6,573 nucleotides of DNA from Rhodospirillaceae bacterium. GTDB taxonomy: Bacteria; Pseudomonadota; Alphaproteobacteria; UBA9219. This document shows positions 1 to 6,573 of the stretch, in pieces; within the stretch, counting starts at the first letter, position 1; each line of letters begins with the position of its first letter. The notes below the pieces were generated by a model. It made no database searches and was not told where the DNA came from. It worked only from the letters and a program-made list of their open reading frames with translations. The stretch is from positions 1 to 6,573 of the forward strand of contig DNGD01000235.1 of the NCBI GenBank assembly GCA_003486725.1, given 5' to 3'. The position numbers were made by a program, and so were the translations under genes.

Positions 1-1336
1 CCCGCGTGGCGTGGCTTTGATTGCGGCCGAGCCCATTTCCCTTTCTGAAATTGCGACATCGATCAGCGGTCAGACGGGGATTCCCGTTCGCGTGGCAGCC
101 GGTCTTTCGGGCGGTCTTGGGGAGGGGGAGAGCGGAACCGGCTCCATGGACGGCAAGATGGTCATCGCTTACGAGGGCTCGCTTTCCGGTCTTTTGGATG
201 TTGTTTCGGGAAATTTCGGGATCAGCTGGCGCTATGACGGCGGCACGATTCGTTTGTCACGTTTTGAAACACGGGTCTTCGTTGTCGAGGCCTTGCCTGG
301 CACACAGAAGATTAAAGACGGTATGAAAGAGGATACGAGCAGCAGCAGTTCATCCAGTGGTGGTGGCGGCGGTGGCGGCAGTTCCTTGGAGCAGTCTTCG
401 TCAATGGATGTTGAGCTTAAGGTTTGGGATGAGCTGCGGGACACCCTTACGTCGATACTGGGTGGTGTTGGTACGGTCGTGACGTCGCCCTCCAGCGGCA
501 CGGCGACAGTGACGACAACGCCTGAGCTGATGGGGACGGTGGCTAAGTTTATCGAGGAAGAAAATGCCCGCCTTGCACAACAGATCGCCATCAATGTAGA
601 AATTTACACGGTGTCGTTGGCGGACAACACGGACTTTAACGTGACCTTTGATACAGCGTTGAAGCAACTGAGCAGTGCTTTCGAGGCGAATGTTACCGGG
701 TTGACAAACCAAATGGCTGGGTCAGCAGCCTCTAAGGCGGCAAACTTCAATGTTGCTGTTTTGGATCCCGAAAAAACGGGCAGTATCACAAGCATCTTCT
801 CGGCGCTTTCTACGATTGGGGACACGACGCGCGTTTCTCAGTTTCCTTTAACAACGCTGAACAACAGAACAGTGTCCCGTCGCGTTGGACGTGATATTTC
901 CTATGTTGAGTCGCTGTCGAACACAGAGTCTACGGGGTCTTCGTTCTCCAGCAGCACGGTAACGCCGGGAACTGTACGTGAGGGCTTCTCCCTGCAGCTG
1001 ACGCCGCGTTTGCTTCAAGACGGTCGTATCTTGATGCAATACTCGTTTAGCCTTGTGGATCTGATTGAACTGGTCAACTTCCCCACGGGTTCAGGGAACG
1101 TTCAGCTTCCAGAGACGTCAACCCGTGTGTTTGTACAACAAGCGATGCTGAAGAACGGCTCCACCCTGATCATCGGTGGTCATGACGATGAACGGGTAAC
1201 CCAATCCTCTCGTGGTGTGGGCAATGCCTATAATTACTTCCTTGGTGGCGGCTCCGAGAACGCCAAGTCGCGCGCGATGATGTTCATTGCAATCACACCG
1301 CAAGTGCTGGGCGTCCAGAGAGCGGAGCAAGAATAA
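1..1336 (+). CDS. pilN: Type IVb pilus secretin PilN, 5'-truncated by window edge
   Basis: Forms the outer-membrane ring through which the type IVb pilus leaves the cell. The frame is open to the left edge, so the true start and any lipoprotein signal lie upstream; the GTG at 11 is internal. Counting that GTG as residue 1, 441 residues are visible. Residues about 7-85 resemble an STN/N0 domain, ending in strands around ISWRYDGGTIRLSRFETRVF. A Ser7-Gly7 linker (110-123) follows, then an N1-like region (about 131-186) and the strand QQIAINVEIYTVSL (190-203). The C-terminal secretin barrel (about 270-435) carries VREGFSLQLTPRLLQDGRI (322-340) and VQQAMLKNGSTLIIGG (375-390), typical of the secretin gate and barrel. 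The family is usually about 550 residues, so roughly 100 are missing. The stop TAA shares its last base with the pilO start. Identification as a secretin is firm; the PilN subtype rests on gene order and the Ser/Gly linker. This PilN is unrelated to type IVa PilN. Confidence 0.9.
   Translation, partial: PRGVALIAAEPISLSEIATSISGQTGIPVRVAAGLSGGLGEGESGTGSMDGKMVIAYEGSLSGLLDVVSGNFGISWRYDGGTIRLSRFETRVFVVEALPGTQKIKDGMKEDTSSSSSSSGGGGGGGSSLEQSSSMDVELKVWDELRDTLTSILGGVGTVVTSPSSGTATVTTTPELMGTVAKFIEEENARLAQQIAINVEIYTVSLADNTDFNVTFDTALKQLSSAFEANVTGLTNQMAGSAASKAANFNVAVLDPEKTGSITSIFSALSTIGDTTRVSQFPLTTLNNRTVSRRVGRDISYVESLSNTESTGSSFSSSTVTPGTVREGFSLQLTPRLLQDGRILMQYSFSLVDLIELVNFPTGSGNVQLPETSTRVFVQQAMLKNGSTLIIGGHDDERVTQSSRGVGNAYNYFLGGGSENAKSRAMMFIAITPQVLGVQRAEQE
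338..379 (+). repeat. Ser7-Gly7 codon-repeat tract in the secretin
   Basis: Seven serine codons (mainly AGC/AGT) run directly into seven glycine codons (GGT/GGC), followed by more serines (SSLEQSSS). In the protein this is a flexible low-complexity linker between the STN-like domain and the next periplasmic domain. Synonymous codons are mixed, so it is not a perfect microsatellite, but any slippage in three-base units would keep the frame. Confidence 0.85.
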
Positions 1337-2604
1337 TGGCCGCTGGTCTTGTCACCATTGGCCGCAAGCAATACGCGAGTGGCCTTTATTGGGAAAACAG
1401 CCCGAGCGGACGCATCTCTCAAGCCGCGAAAGAAGCGGCCAAACAGCCAGGCAACCAGGCTGATTATTATGTAACCCGCTCAGGGAACAAGCAGGGGCGT
1501 GTGCCCCAGTTCGGTCTGGTTCAGGCCGCCGAGGGATTCCGCGCGGGCATTCCTTCTTTGGCCGGCTGTCTGGCCAACCAACAACCGGGATCCTGGATCG
1601 GTGCCTTCCGCTTACGGGAAGGCACAGCGCTTGTCGTTGTTCGCGACGATCTTATCGTTCCTGATGGCGACCGTTATTTCACGGATGAGGCGGAAGCGCG
1701 CGATCATCTGTATCAGGAAATGGCCATCGGCGGGTTCCAACGTATTTATGCGCCTGAAGCGTGGGGCGTTCCAGGCTCTGATACGATGCCCGTTACCCTT
1801 CTGCTTAATGACCGCTCTGATGTCAGGCTGCACGGCGTTGTATTGTCACAAGGTGCCAAAACGGGCCTATTGGCTGTTTTCGGCGTTGTTTTTGTCGTGT
1901 TGGGCATTGGCTGGTACCTACAAGAACAAGCCGCGCAAGAAGAGGCGATAAGGTTAGAGCAATTGGCCGCTATGGAGAGAATGAAGGCTGAGGCAGCCAA
2001 CATGATCCCCGGCATGCAAAGAAAAGTCGAGTATCCACCGCCTGTTCGCTATTGGGAACAACACCCCAAACCCTTTGAAATTTTTACAGCGTGCCAAAAA
2101 ACTTTCGAAAAGATCAAGATCGGCGTTGGCGGCTGGGAGATCAAGTCTCTGTCTTGCTCCCCTAAAGCGTTGGATGTTGCTTGGGGCAGGCTCGGTGGAT
2201 TTTCCAATCCTCCGCCCAACACTTTTGTAAGTGATACCGGCGAAAGTGCTTCGGGATCCGTGGCTTACGATGCGTTGTCCCCACGTGGTGATGAGCAGCT
2301 TGTCGATCCTGATGTCGTTACGAAGCGCTATTTGAACCAAAATTGGACCGGAACCATTCGCCGTATCCCTGATGATCCGCCCCCGCCGCCGCCGCCAAAC
2401 TACAATGGTGAATGGAATCCGCCGCCGCCGCCTTGGGTTAAGCGTTCTTTTACGTTTACTGTTCCAGTATTGCCTTGGACGCTGACGACGTTTCTGGAAG
2501 GGTTGCCCGGAGTCATTGTTAATTCAATGGTTCTTGTCGGTAACGTGGCAGAAGGCTCGAGCAGCTGGAAAATCGAGGGGGTAATTTATGAAAACAGACG
2601 CTAG
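1336..2604 (+). CDS. pilO: PilO-type pilin accessory protein (single-pass membrane)
   Basis: Predicted 422-residue protein of the PilO family of type IVb systems (PAP_PilO), thought to be part of the basal body linking motor and secretin; its exact role is unresolved. No N-terminal signal peptide is seen. Residues 1-175 are a soluble, presumably cytoplasmic domain starting with VTIGRKQYASGLYW. A single transmembrane helix spans about 177-195 (GLLAVFGVVFVVLGIGWYL). A charged helix rich in Glu, Ala and Met follows (about 196-225), then a periplasmic C-terminal domain. That domain contains two proline runs, 348-354 and 362-366. Cysteines near 257 and 289 could form a disulfide (inference). The ATG overlaps the secretin stop by one base (TAATG), with GGAG at 1324-1327 eight bases upstream as ribosome binding site. 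Length agrees with about 430 residues for the R64 protein. It is not homologous by name to type IVa PilO. The family call comes from topology, N-terminal motif and position. Confidence 0.82.
   Translation: MAAGLVTIGRKQYASGLYWENSPSGRISQAAKEAAKQPGNQADYYVTRSGNKQGRVPQFGLVQAAEGFRAGIPSLAGCLANQQPGSWIGAFRLREGTALVVVRDDLIVPDGDRYFTDEAEARDHLYQEMAIGGFQRIYAPEAWGVPGSDTMPVTLLLNDRSDVRLHGVVLSQGAKTGLLAVFGVVFVVLGIGWYLQEQAAQEEAIRLEQLAAMERMKAEAANMIPGMQRKVEYPPPVRYWEQHPKPFEIFTACQKTFEKIKIGVGGWEIKSLSCSPKALDVAWGRLGGFSNPPPNTFVSDTGESASGSVAYDALSPRGDEQLVDPDVVTKRYLNQNWTGTIRRIPDDPPPPPPPNYNGEWNPPPPPWVKRSFTFTVPVLPWTLTTFLEGLPGVIVNSMVLVGNVAEGSSSWKIEGVIYENRR
2377..2433 (+). repeat. Double polyproline run in PilO
   Basis: Seven consecutive proline codons (2377-2397, mostly CCG) and five more (2419-2433) flank a seven-residue spacer, NYNGEWN. 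The segment lies in the predicted periplasmic domain. Runs of three or more prolines generally stall ribosomes and need elongation factor P. Confidence 0.9.
2575..2581 (+). promoter_or_regulatory. Shine-Dalgarno of pilP inside the pilO 3' end
   Basis: GAGGGGG six bases before the pilP ATG. It lies inside the last codons of pilO and fixes the pilP start at 2588, giving a complete signal peptide. Confidence 0.75.
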
Positions 2605-3385
2605 GATTTCTTTGGCTGCCATGACGGCCTTCGCGGGCATCGTGTTTGCCGTTGCCGCACCTGTTTTTGCGCAGAACGAGGTCGCCCAGACGAACTCGGT
2701 CGTTCAGGCCGATGTTGCTGTGGTCTCTCCCGCTGTTGCTCCTGCCGCGGCATCGTCTGCTGCTCCGGCCGCCAAGGAGTCTATAGACTCCATTAACATC
2801 AAGGAAAAAGCGAAAGATGCTAAAGTAAAAGATGAGGAAGGGGCATCGTCTGGCGAAATTCCTGATTCCGTAAAGGACGTCGTTGAGCGCCTGAACACGG
2901 CTACAAAAGACGTAACGATTGAAGATCTGAACTCGGCGCGTGAAGCCGTCGTCAAACTGGATGTTCTGATCGATATCGAAAAGCGGCTGAATGATTTGGC
3001 GACGTTGAGACAAGAACGCGAGGAGAAAGCCAACGAAGTGGCTGCCGATGCGACTTATGGCGCCGCGGGCATGGGCGGTGGTGCGCCGATGGCTCCGCCT
3101 GCTCTTATGCCAGCCCCGCAGGGTTCTCCCACGGCTCCACCTGTTCCTGCGATGGCCTTTCCTGAAAAGGATATAGAGGTTAGCAAAGTTGTCGGTGCCT
3201 CGGGGCGTTATATGGCGACCATTAAAGATGCTGACGGCACGTCACGGCAAGTGCGGGTTGGCGACAAGCTTCTTGATGGATCCGTTGTCGATGCGATTTC
3301 CAGAAGCGGGGTAACTGTTGTGTCCCCAAGCAAGAAAAGAAACACGATTCAGGTCAAGGATATCGGCACGGTTTTCGGCGGCTGA
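2588..3385 (+). CDS. pilP: PilP, exported type IVb pilus biogenesis protein
   Basis: Predicted 265-residue periplasmic protein, probably a connector between inner-membrane components and the secretin. A Sec signal peptide is clear: basic start MKTDAR, hydrophobic core to about 25, likely cleavage after VFA at 28. Residues 29-65 are Ala/Val/Pro-rich and 66-90 highly charged. A coiled coil is likely at about 94-153 (for example VVERLNTATKDVTIEDLNSA). A Gly/Met/Pro-rich hinge covers 157-188. The compact C-terminal domain (about 193-265) contains VGASGRYMATIKDADGTSRQ, VRVGDKLLDGSVVDAI and a final GTVFGG, the pattern of the PilP family C-terminal domain. It is longer than the roughly 150-residue R64 PilP; the extra length is in the low-complexity and coiled-coil part. 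The start has a strong ribosome binding site, GAGGGGG at 2575-2581, six bases upstream, and overlaps pilO by 17 bases. Evidence is the C-terminal motif plus gene order. Confidence 0.82.
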   Translation: MKTDARISLAAMTAFAGIVFAVAAPVFAQNEVAQTNSVVQADVAVVSPAVAPAAASSAAPAAKESIDSINIKEKAKDAKVKDEEGASSGEIPDSVKDVVERLNTATKDVTIEDLNSAREAVVKLDVLIDIEKRLNDLATLRQEREEKANEVAADATYGAAGMGGGAPMAPPALMPAPQGSPTAPPVPAMAFPEKDIEVSKVVGASGRYMATIKDADGTSRQVRVGDKLLDGSVVDAISRSGVTVVSPSKKRNTIQVKDIGTVFGG

Positions 3386-3438
3386 TAAGGAATTGTTGAC
3401 GAACACCGCGTATCATCACGGGGGTTTGTTTAACGATT

Positions 3439-3461
3439 GTTAGGGTAGTTTTTACCCTTAC
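3439..3461. other. Imperfect inverted repeat between pilP and pilQ
   Basis: GTTAGGGTA and TACCCTTAC pair as nine positions with one T-T mismatch around a five-base loop (GTTTT); the core AGGGTA/TACCCT is perfect. It occupies most of the 5' side of the pilQ start, ending six bases before the TTG. No T-run follows, so it is not a standard terminator. It could be an RNA hairpin limiting ribosome access, an operator or an RNA-processing site; the sequence alone does not decide. The rest of the 82-base gap shows no convincing -35/-10 pair. Confidence 0.45.
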
Positions 3462-3467
3462 GGTGAC

Positions 3468-5468
3468 TTGACCAAAAGATCGGTTGGATTCGTGCTGGAT
3501 ATTTTTGATGAAATCAAAGACAAAATCAGTTCTGCCCTGCAAGGAAGGGCGGAAAGGGTAAAGTCGTCAGAAATTCCCCCTTCTAAATTAACACATATTG
3601 CACCGCCAACCATTCGGGCCAAGGCGCGCAATGCAAGCGGAATGTCTCAATCGGTGAGGCAGGATGCGCCAGACAACAAGACCGCTGATGGCGCTTCCTC
3701 AACTGCCAAACCCGCAGCCAAAAGTCATATCACAGAAGATGCCGGCGTCATTTTGGAAAGGGCACCGGAAGTCGAGGTCGAGGACGAGCGAAGTCTCGCC
3801 GTTGCCGGTGGGTTGGCGTTTTCCGGCGAGGTTCTGACCGTCGAGGGTGGAAAACTTAAGATACCCGATGAGTCGCGCAACCTTTGCGCGTTGTTCGATA
3901 ATGGCATGTGGCTTGTCAGCGCTTCGCACCGTTTGTCCCCGCTTGTCACTTCTGTCGCCCAAATGGCGCGTCGCCACGGTTACCCACTGAACGAACCGCG
4001 CTACGTCACGCCCAACATTATTCGCCAAGCTTATCTTTTTGCCGATCGGCAATCGTCCGTTTCGCGTCTTGATGACAATGCCGTGCGGCGTCGCATTGTT
4101 GATGCCTTGCAAAAAGGCGTCGATGCTGGCGCAAACGATATTCACATCGAGGCGAGTGAGGGGCGTACGCGCGTAGAGTTTCGCATTGACGGTGCGCTGC
4201 GTCTTTGGGAAACGTGGACGCAAAAGGAAGGCGAATTGTTTTTGTCTTCTGTTTATTCGCATTCGGTCGGCCAGTCGGGGGCAACGGCCAACTGGCAAGA
4301 GCCGCAGGCGGCGATGCTCACCTCCACCGCGACGGGGCCGGACGCGCTTATTCTCCCCAAGGGCGTGATCTCGGTTCGTTGCCAGTGGGTGCCTTTATCC
4401 GACGGTGGCCGTTATCTGGACATGCGTTTGCAGTACGATTCGGCGCATTTGTTCGGCGAAAACTTCATTATGGCGGACGTGGATTCGCTGGGTTTTTCGC
4501 AAGAGCAGTTGAAGGTTGTGCAAAGTTTGCGTCAGGCGCCGGGCGGCATGCGCGTTTTCGCGGGGCCGGTGAACCAGGGTAAAACAACAACGCTGCGCGT
4601 TACACTTAATCGCCGCATGGCGGAAACAAATATGCAGCTGAACTGTTTGCTTGTTGAAGATCCGCCGGAAGGCGGCATTGTCGGCGCACGGCAGGTTGGT
4701 GTATCGGCTTCGGTCAAGGATGAACAGCGCGAGAAATCGTTTGTTGAAATTATGCGTTGCGCTTTGCGTCTGGATCCTGACATCGTCATGCTTGGCGAGG
4801 TGCGCGATATTCAAACGGCGAAGTTTGCCTTCCGTCTGGCACTGACGGGACGTCAGGTTTACACGACGACCCACGTTTATGCCGCGCTGGCCGTCCCACA
4901 GCGTTTGCGCGACATCGGGATGGAGCCGTATTTGGTGTATGACCACCATCTGCTGCGCGGCATGTTCTGTCAGCGGTTGCTTCGCGGTATGTGCTCGCAT
5001 TGCCGCGTTCCATTGGCACAGGCACCGGGTGAATTTGGCCCGCTTTACAAGGAAATTGGGCGCCGTGTGCGCGCGGGCCTGGCTATCATGGATGCCTCGC
5101 GCAAGGGCGGGCTTCATAATGTTTATGAACGTTTGTCAGAGCCGGATATGAGCAACGTTTATGTTGCCAATCCTGAAGGGTGTTCCCATTGTTTCAAGGG
5201 GCGTGTCGGGCGAACGATTTGCGCCGAAGTGATCGAAACCGATCAAAAGATCATGGAGTTATTGCAAGATAACCGCATGGAAGAGGCGAGTGAATACTGG
5301 CTTTCTCCGACGGGGATGAACGGTGTCACAATGCTTTGGCATGCGCTTGACAAAATCCGCCGTGGTGAAGTTTCGCCCGACGATGCGGAATTCGAGGTCG
5401 GCGTGGCCGCGCGCGATAAAGAAATCATAGAAGTCGAGCAGAGACTGGGAGTCTTACCATGGGCATGA
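3468..5468 (+). CDS. pilQ: PilQ, type IVb pilus assembly ATPase (GspE/PilB superfamily)
   Basis: Cytoplasmic secretion ATPase that powers pilin polymerisation with PilR. Of 666 residues, about 1-110 are a polar, low-complexity leader. N1-like sequence lies at about 140-200 and the N2 domain at about 201-345, with ANDIHIE (222-228) and RVEFRIDGAL (235-244). The catalytic domain has Walker A GPVNQGKT (366-373), Asp box VEDPPE (396-401), Walker B LRLDPDIVMLGEVRD (433-447, acidic E444) and His box TGRQVYTTTH (460-469). QRLLRGMCSHC (502-512) and GCSHC (571-575) give the tetracysteine zinc motif C509/C512/C572/C575. An acidic C-terminal extension runs to 666. R64-type PilQ, BfpD and TcpT are about 500-540 residues, so this one is long. 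The start is uncertain: TTG at 3468 has no good ribosome binding site; GTG at 3492, giving VLDIFDEIKDKI, is an alternative, and TAG at 3441 bounds the frame. Unrelated to the type IVa secretin PilQ. Confidence 0.93.
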   Translation: MTKRSVGFVLDIFDEIKDKISSALQGRAERVKSSEIPPSKLTHIAPPTIRAKARNASGMSQSVRQDAPDNKTADGASSTAKPAAKSHITEDAGVILERAPEVEVEDERSLAVAGGLAFSGEVLTVEGGKLKIPDESRNLCALFDNGMWLVSASHRLSPLVTSVAQMARRHGYPLNEPRYVTPNIIRQAYLFADRQSSVSRLDDNAVRRRIVDALQKGVDAGANDIHIEASEGRTRVEFRIDGALRLWETWTQKEGELFLSSVYSHSVGQSGATANWQEPQAAMLTSTATGPDALILPKGVISVRCQWVPLSDGGRYLDMRLQYDSAHLFGENFIMADVDSLGFSQEQLKVVQSLRQAPGGMRVFAGPVNQGKTTTLRVTLNRRMAETNMQLNCLLVEDPPEGGIVGARQVGVSASVKDEQREKSFVEIMRCALRLDPDIVMLGEVRDIQTAKFAFRLALTGRQVYTTTHVYAALAVPQRLRDIGMEPYLVYDHHLLRGMFCQRLLRGMCSHCRVPLAQAPGEFGPLYKEIGRRVRAGLAIMDASRKGGLHNVYERLSEPDMSNVYVANPEGCSHCFKGRVGRTICAEVIETDQKIMELLQDNRMEEASEYWLSPTGMNGVTMLWHALDKIRRGEVSPDDAEFEVGVAARDKEIIEVEQRLGVLPWA

Positions 5469-6565
5469 ACGATATTACGTTTGATACTGAGGCGATTAGC
5501 CGCCAATGGGCGCAGTTTCAGTTTAGAAATAGTCGCAAGCAGCGATTCCGCGTGTACCGGAAGCTGGAAGGCATGCTTCGTATGAACGAAGCGCTCTCGC
5601 GCGCGCTTGACCGGTTGTACCAAAATGCCTCTGAAATGGGAAAATATCCGGAGCGTCCTGCTGCCCTCGCGCTTCGCGAGTGGTTTTTAAAAGACCGCGC
5701 CGGCTTGGGGCTCTCTGAGGCGATGGAAGGGTGGGTTCCTGATTCCGAGCTTTACATGATCCGTGCAGGCGAAGAGTCAGGCACGATGGCCAAGGCTCTT
5801 TCTTCTATTCAAACCGTCGGTGAGCGCGCGCGCGAAATGCGCGGTGCGGTCACTTATGCTGTAGCCTATCCTGGTTTCATGGTGATTCTGGTTTCGTTTG
5901 TTTTGTGGATGTTCGGCGTGAACCTGATTCAAAACATGAGAAAAACCGCGCCACCAAGCGTTATGGAGGCGATGGGCGGTGTGGCTGTGGTTTCTGATTT
6001 TATCGCGAATTGGGGGCTGTGGGTTTTGGCTGGCCTTGCTGTGACGGTCGCGATCATCACCGTGACCCTACCGATTTGGAAGGGCGAGCTGAGAGCCAGA
6101 CTGGATATGTGGCCGCCATGGGCGTGGTACCGCGTTTTGCAGGGCAGTGGATTTTTGCTGGGGCTTTCTTCGCTGCTGGGCTCGCAAGTGCCCCTGAAGA
6201 GGGCGTTGGAGATTTTGGAAGATCAGGCGAAACCGTGGTTGCGCGAGCGCGTAAGTTCGGCGCGGCAAGAGGTTCTGCGTGGTCGAAACCTTGGCGAAGC
6301 GCTTCGAACGGGGAAATATAACTTTCCTGATCCGGGCGTCGCGATCGATCTTGAAATTCTGTCTGAACGCGCGGACGTCGGAACCGTTATTGAACAGGTA
6401 ACGGACGAATGGATTCGCGAACAGATTGATGTGCTAAAGGGACAGGCGGCCGTTACCCGTAACATAGGCCTTATCGTCGTTGGCGGCACGATCGCTTGGG
6501 CTATGCAGTCGGTGTTCGCGGTTGTTACCGAGGTGTCAAAAGCCTCCTCTGTGGGCGGCATGTAA
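5459..6565 (+). CDS. pilR: PilR, inner-membrane platform protein (GspF/PilC superfamily)
   Basis: Polytopic platform protein that couples the PilQ ATPase to pilin extraction and assembly. The 368-residue length fits the type IVb family. It has two GspF-type cytoplasmic domains. The first (about 28-130) carries IRAGEESGTMAKAL (101-114), the usual aGExsG signature. The second (about 222-330) carries GSGFLLGLSSLLGSQVPLKR (229-248) and ILSERADVGTVIEQV (300-314). Three transmembrane helices are predicted at about 131-155, 185-207 and 334-357. The ATG at 5459 overlaps pilQ by 10 bases and has GGGAG (5447-5451) seven bases upstream. A second ATG at 5465 forms an ATGA overlap with the pilQ stop and could also be used; it would shorten the protein by two residues. 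Both suggest translational coupling to pilQ. In R64 nomenclature this is PilR, unrelated to the PilR response regulator of type IVa systems. Confidence 0.92.
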   Translation: MGMNDITFDTEAISRQWAQFQFRNSRKQRFRVYRKLEGMLRMNEALSRALDRLYQNASEMGKYPERPAALALREWFLKDRAGLGLSEAMEGWVPDSELYMIRAGEESGTMAKALSSIQTVGERAREMRGAVTYAVAYPGFMVILVSFVLWMFGVNLIQNMRKTAPPSVMEAMGGVAVVSDFIANWGLWVLAGLAVTVAIITVTLPIWKGELRARLDMWPPWAWYRVLQGSGFLLGLSSLLGSQVPLKRALEILEDQAKPWLRERVSSARQEVLRGRNLGEALRTGKYNFPDPGVAIDLEILSERADVGTVIEQVTDEWIREQIDVLKGQAAVTRNIGLIVVGGTIAWAMQSVFAVVTEVSKASSVGGM

Positions 6566-6573
6566 GGAAGGGA
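6564..6573 (+). promoter_or_regulatory. Shine-Dalgarno-like sequence for the next gene (off the edge)
   Basis: AAGGAAGGGA begins within the pilR stop codon and runs to the window edge. It matches a strong ribosome binding site, implying another plus-strand gene a few bases beyond. By synteny with R64 the expected gene is the prepilin pilS, but this cannot be seen here. Confidence 0.5.

Noticed and set aside
11..13. GTG as the start of the secretin gene
   Set aside because: The frame is open through to base 2 with no upstream stop, no ribosome binding site, and the STN domain begins at once without a signal sequence. The gene is cut by the window edge.
3396..3416. Promoter from TTGACG (3396-3401) and TATCAT (3411-3416)
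   Set aside because: Both boxes look plausible, but the spacer is only nine bases, too short for a sigma-70 promoter. No -10 box occurs at 16-18 bases.
3442..3458. Hairpin AGGGTA/TACCCT as a rho-independent terminator
   Set aside because: The stem is short, has only three G-C pairs in its core and is not followed by a T-run. It sits inside an operon whose next gene clearly belongs to the same pathway.
4395..5117. Long minus-strand open frame (240 codons) opposite pilQ
   Set aside because: Its translation is rich in Arg, His, Gln and Thr, with no recognisable motif, and it lies fully opposite conserved ATPase boxes. It is a shadow of the codon bias in pilQ; the same holds for the minus-strand frame at 3699-4298.
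1..6573. Mobile element, CRISPR array, tRNA or origin signals
   Set aside because: No regularly spaced repeats, transposase motifs or cloverleaf arms were seen, and the window is filled by pilus genes. The R64-like gene order hints at plasmid or element ancestry but does not show it.

Overview
The window is a single-strand segment of a type IVb pilus biogenesis operon, in the gene order of the thin-pilus (pil) region of plasmid R64: secretin pilN, then pilO, pilP, pilQ and pilR. All five genes read on the plus strand and fill almost every base. The organism looks like a Gram-negative proteobacterium: it has an outer-membrane secretin, a Sec-type signal peptide on PilP and a periplasmic apparatus. 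Base composition is moderate to fairly GC-rich. An alphaproteobacterium is possible but not established. Nothing here tells chromosome from plasmid or integrated element; no transposase, integrase, tRNA or attachment site is visible.

Layout: 1-1336 is the 3' part of the secretin gene, whose N-terminus lies off the left edge. 1336-2604 is pilO, a single-pass inner-membrane accessory protein. 2588-3385 is pilP, an exported coiled-coil periplasmic protein. 3386-3467 is the only intergenic gap; it holds an imperfect inverted repeat. 3468-5468 is pilQ, the assembly ATPase. 5459-6565 is pilR, the polytopic platform protein. The last bases are a purine-rich Shine-Dalgarno-like sequence for a next gene outside the window, by synteny probably the major prepilin pilS. 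No stretch over 300 bases lacks a gene.

How they work together (family knowledge plus inference): PilQ hydrolyses ATP in the cytoplasm and drives PilR in the inner membrane, which lifts pilin subunits into the growing fibre. PilO and PilP probably link the inner-membrane motor to the PilN secretin ring, through which the pilus exits. Three of the four gene junctions overlap (1, 17 and 10 bases), implying one transcript with coupled translation. The pilP-pilQ junction is the exception, with a gap, a non-ATG start and no good ribosome binding site.

The system is a known type. The unusual points are sequence-level: two polyproline runs in PilO, a Ser7-Gly7 linker in the secretin, a long PilQ with altered nucleotide-box residues and a widely split tetracysteine motif, and the pilP-pilQ junction. 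I found no evidence of an undescribed system.
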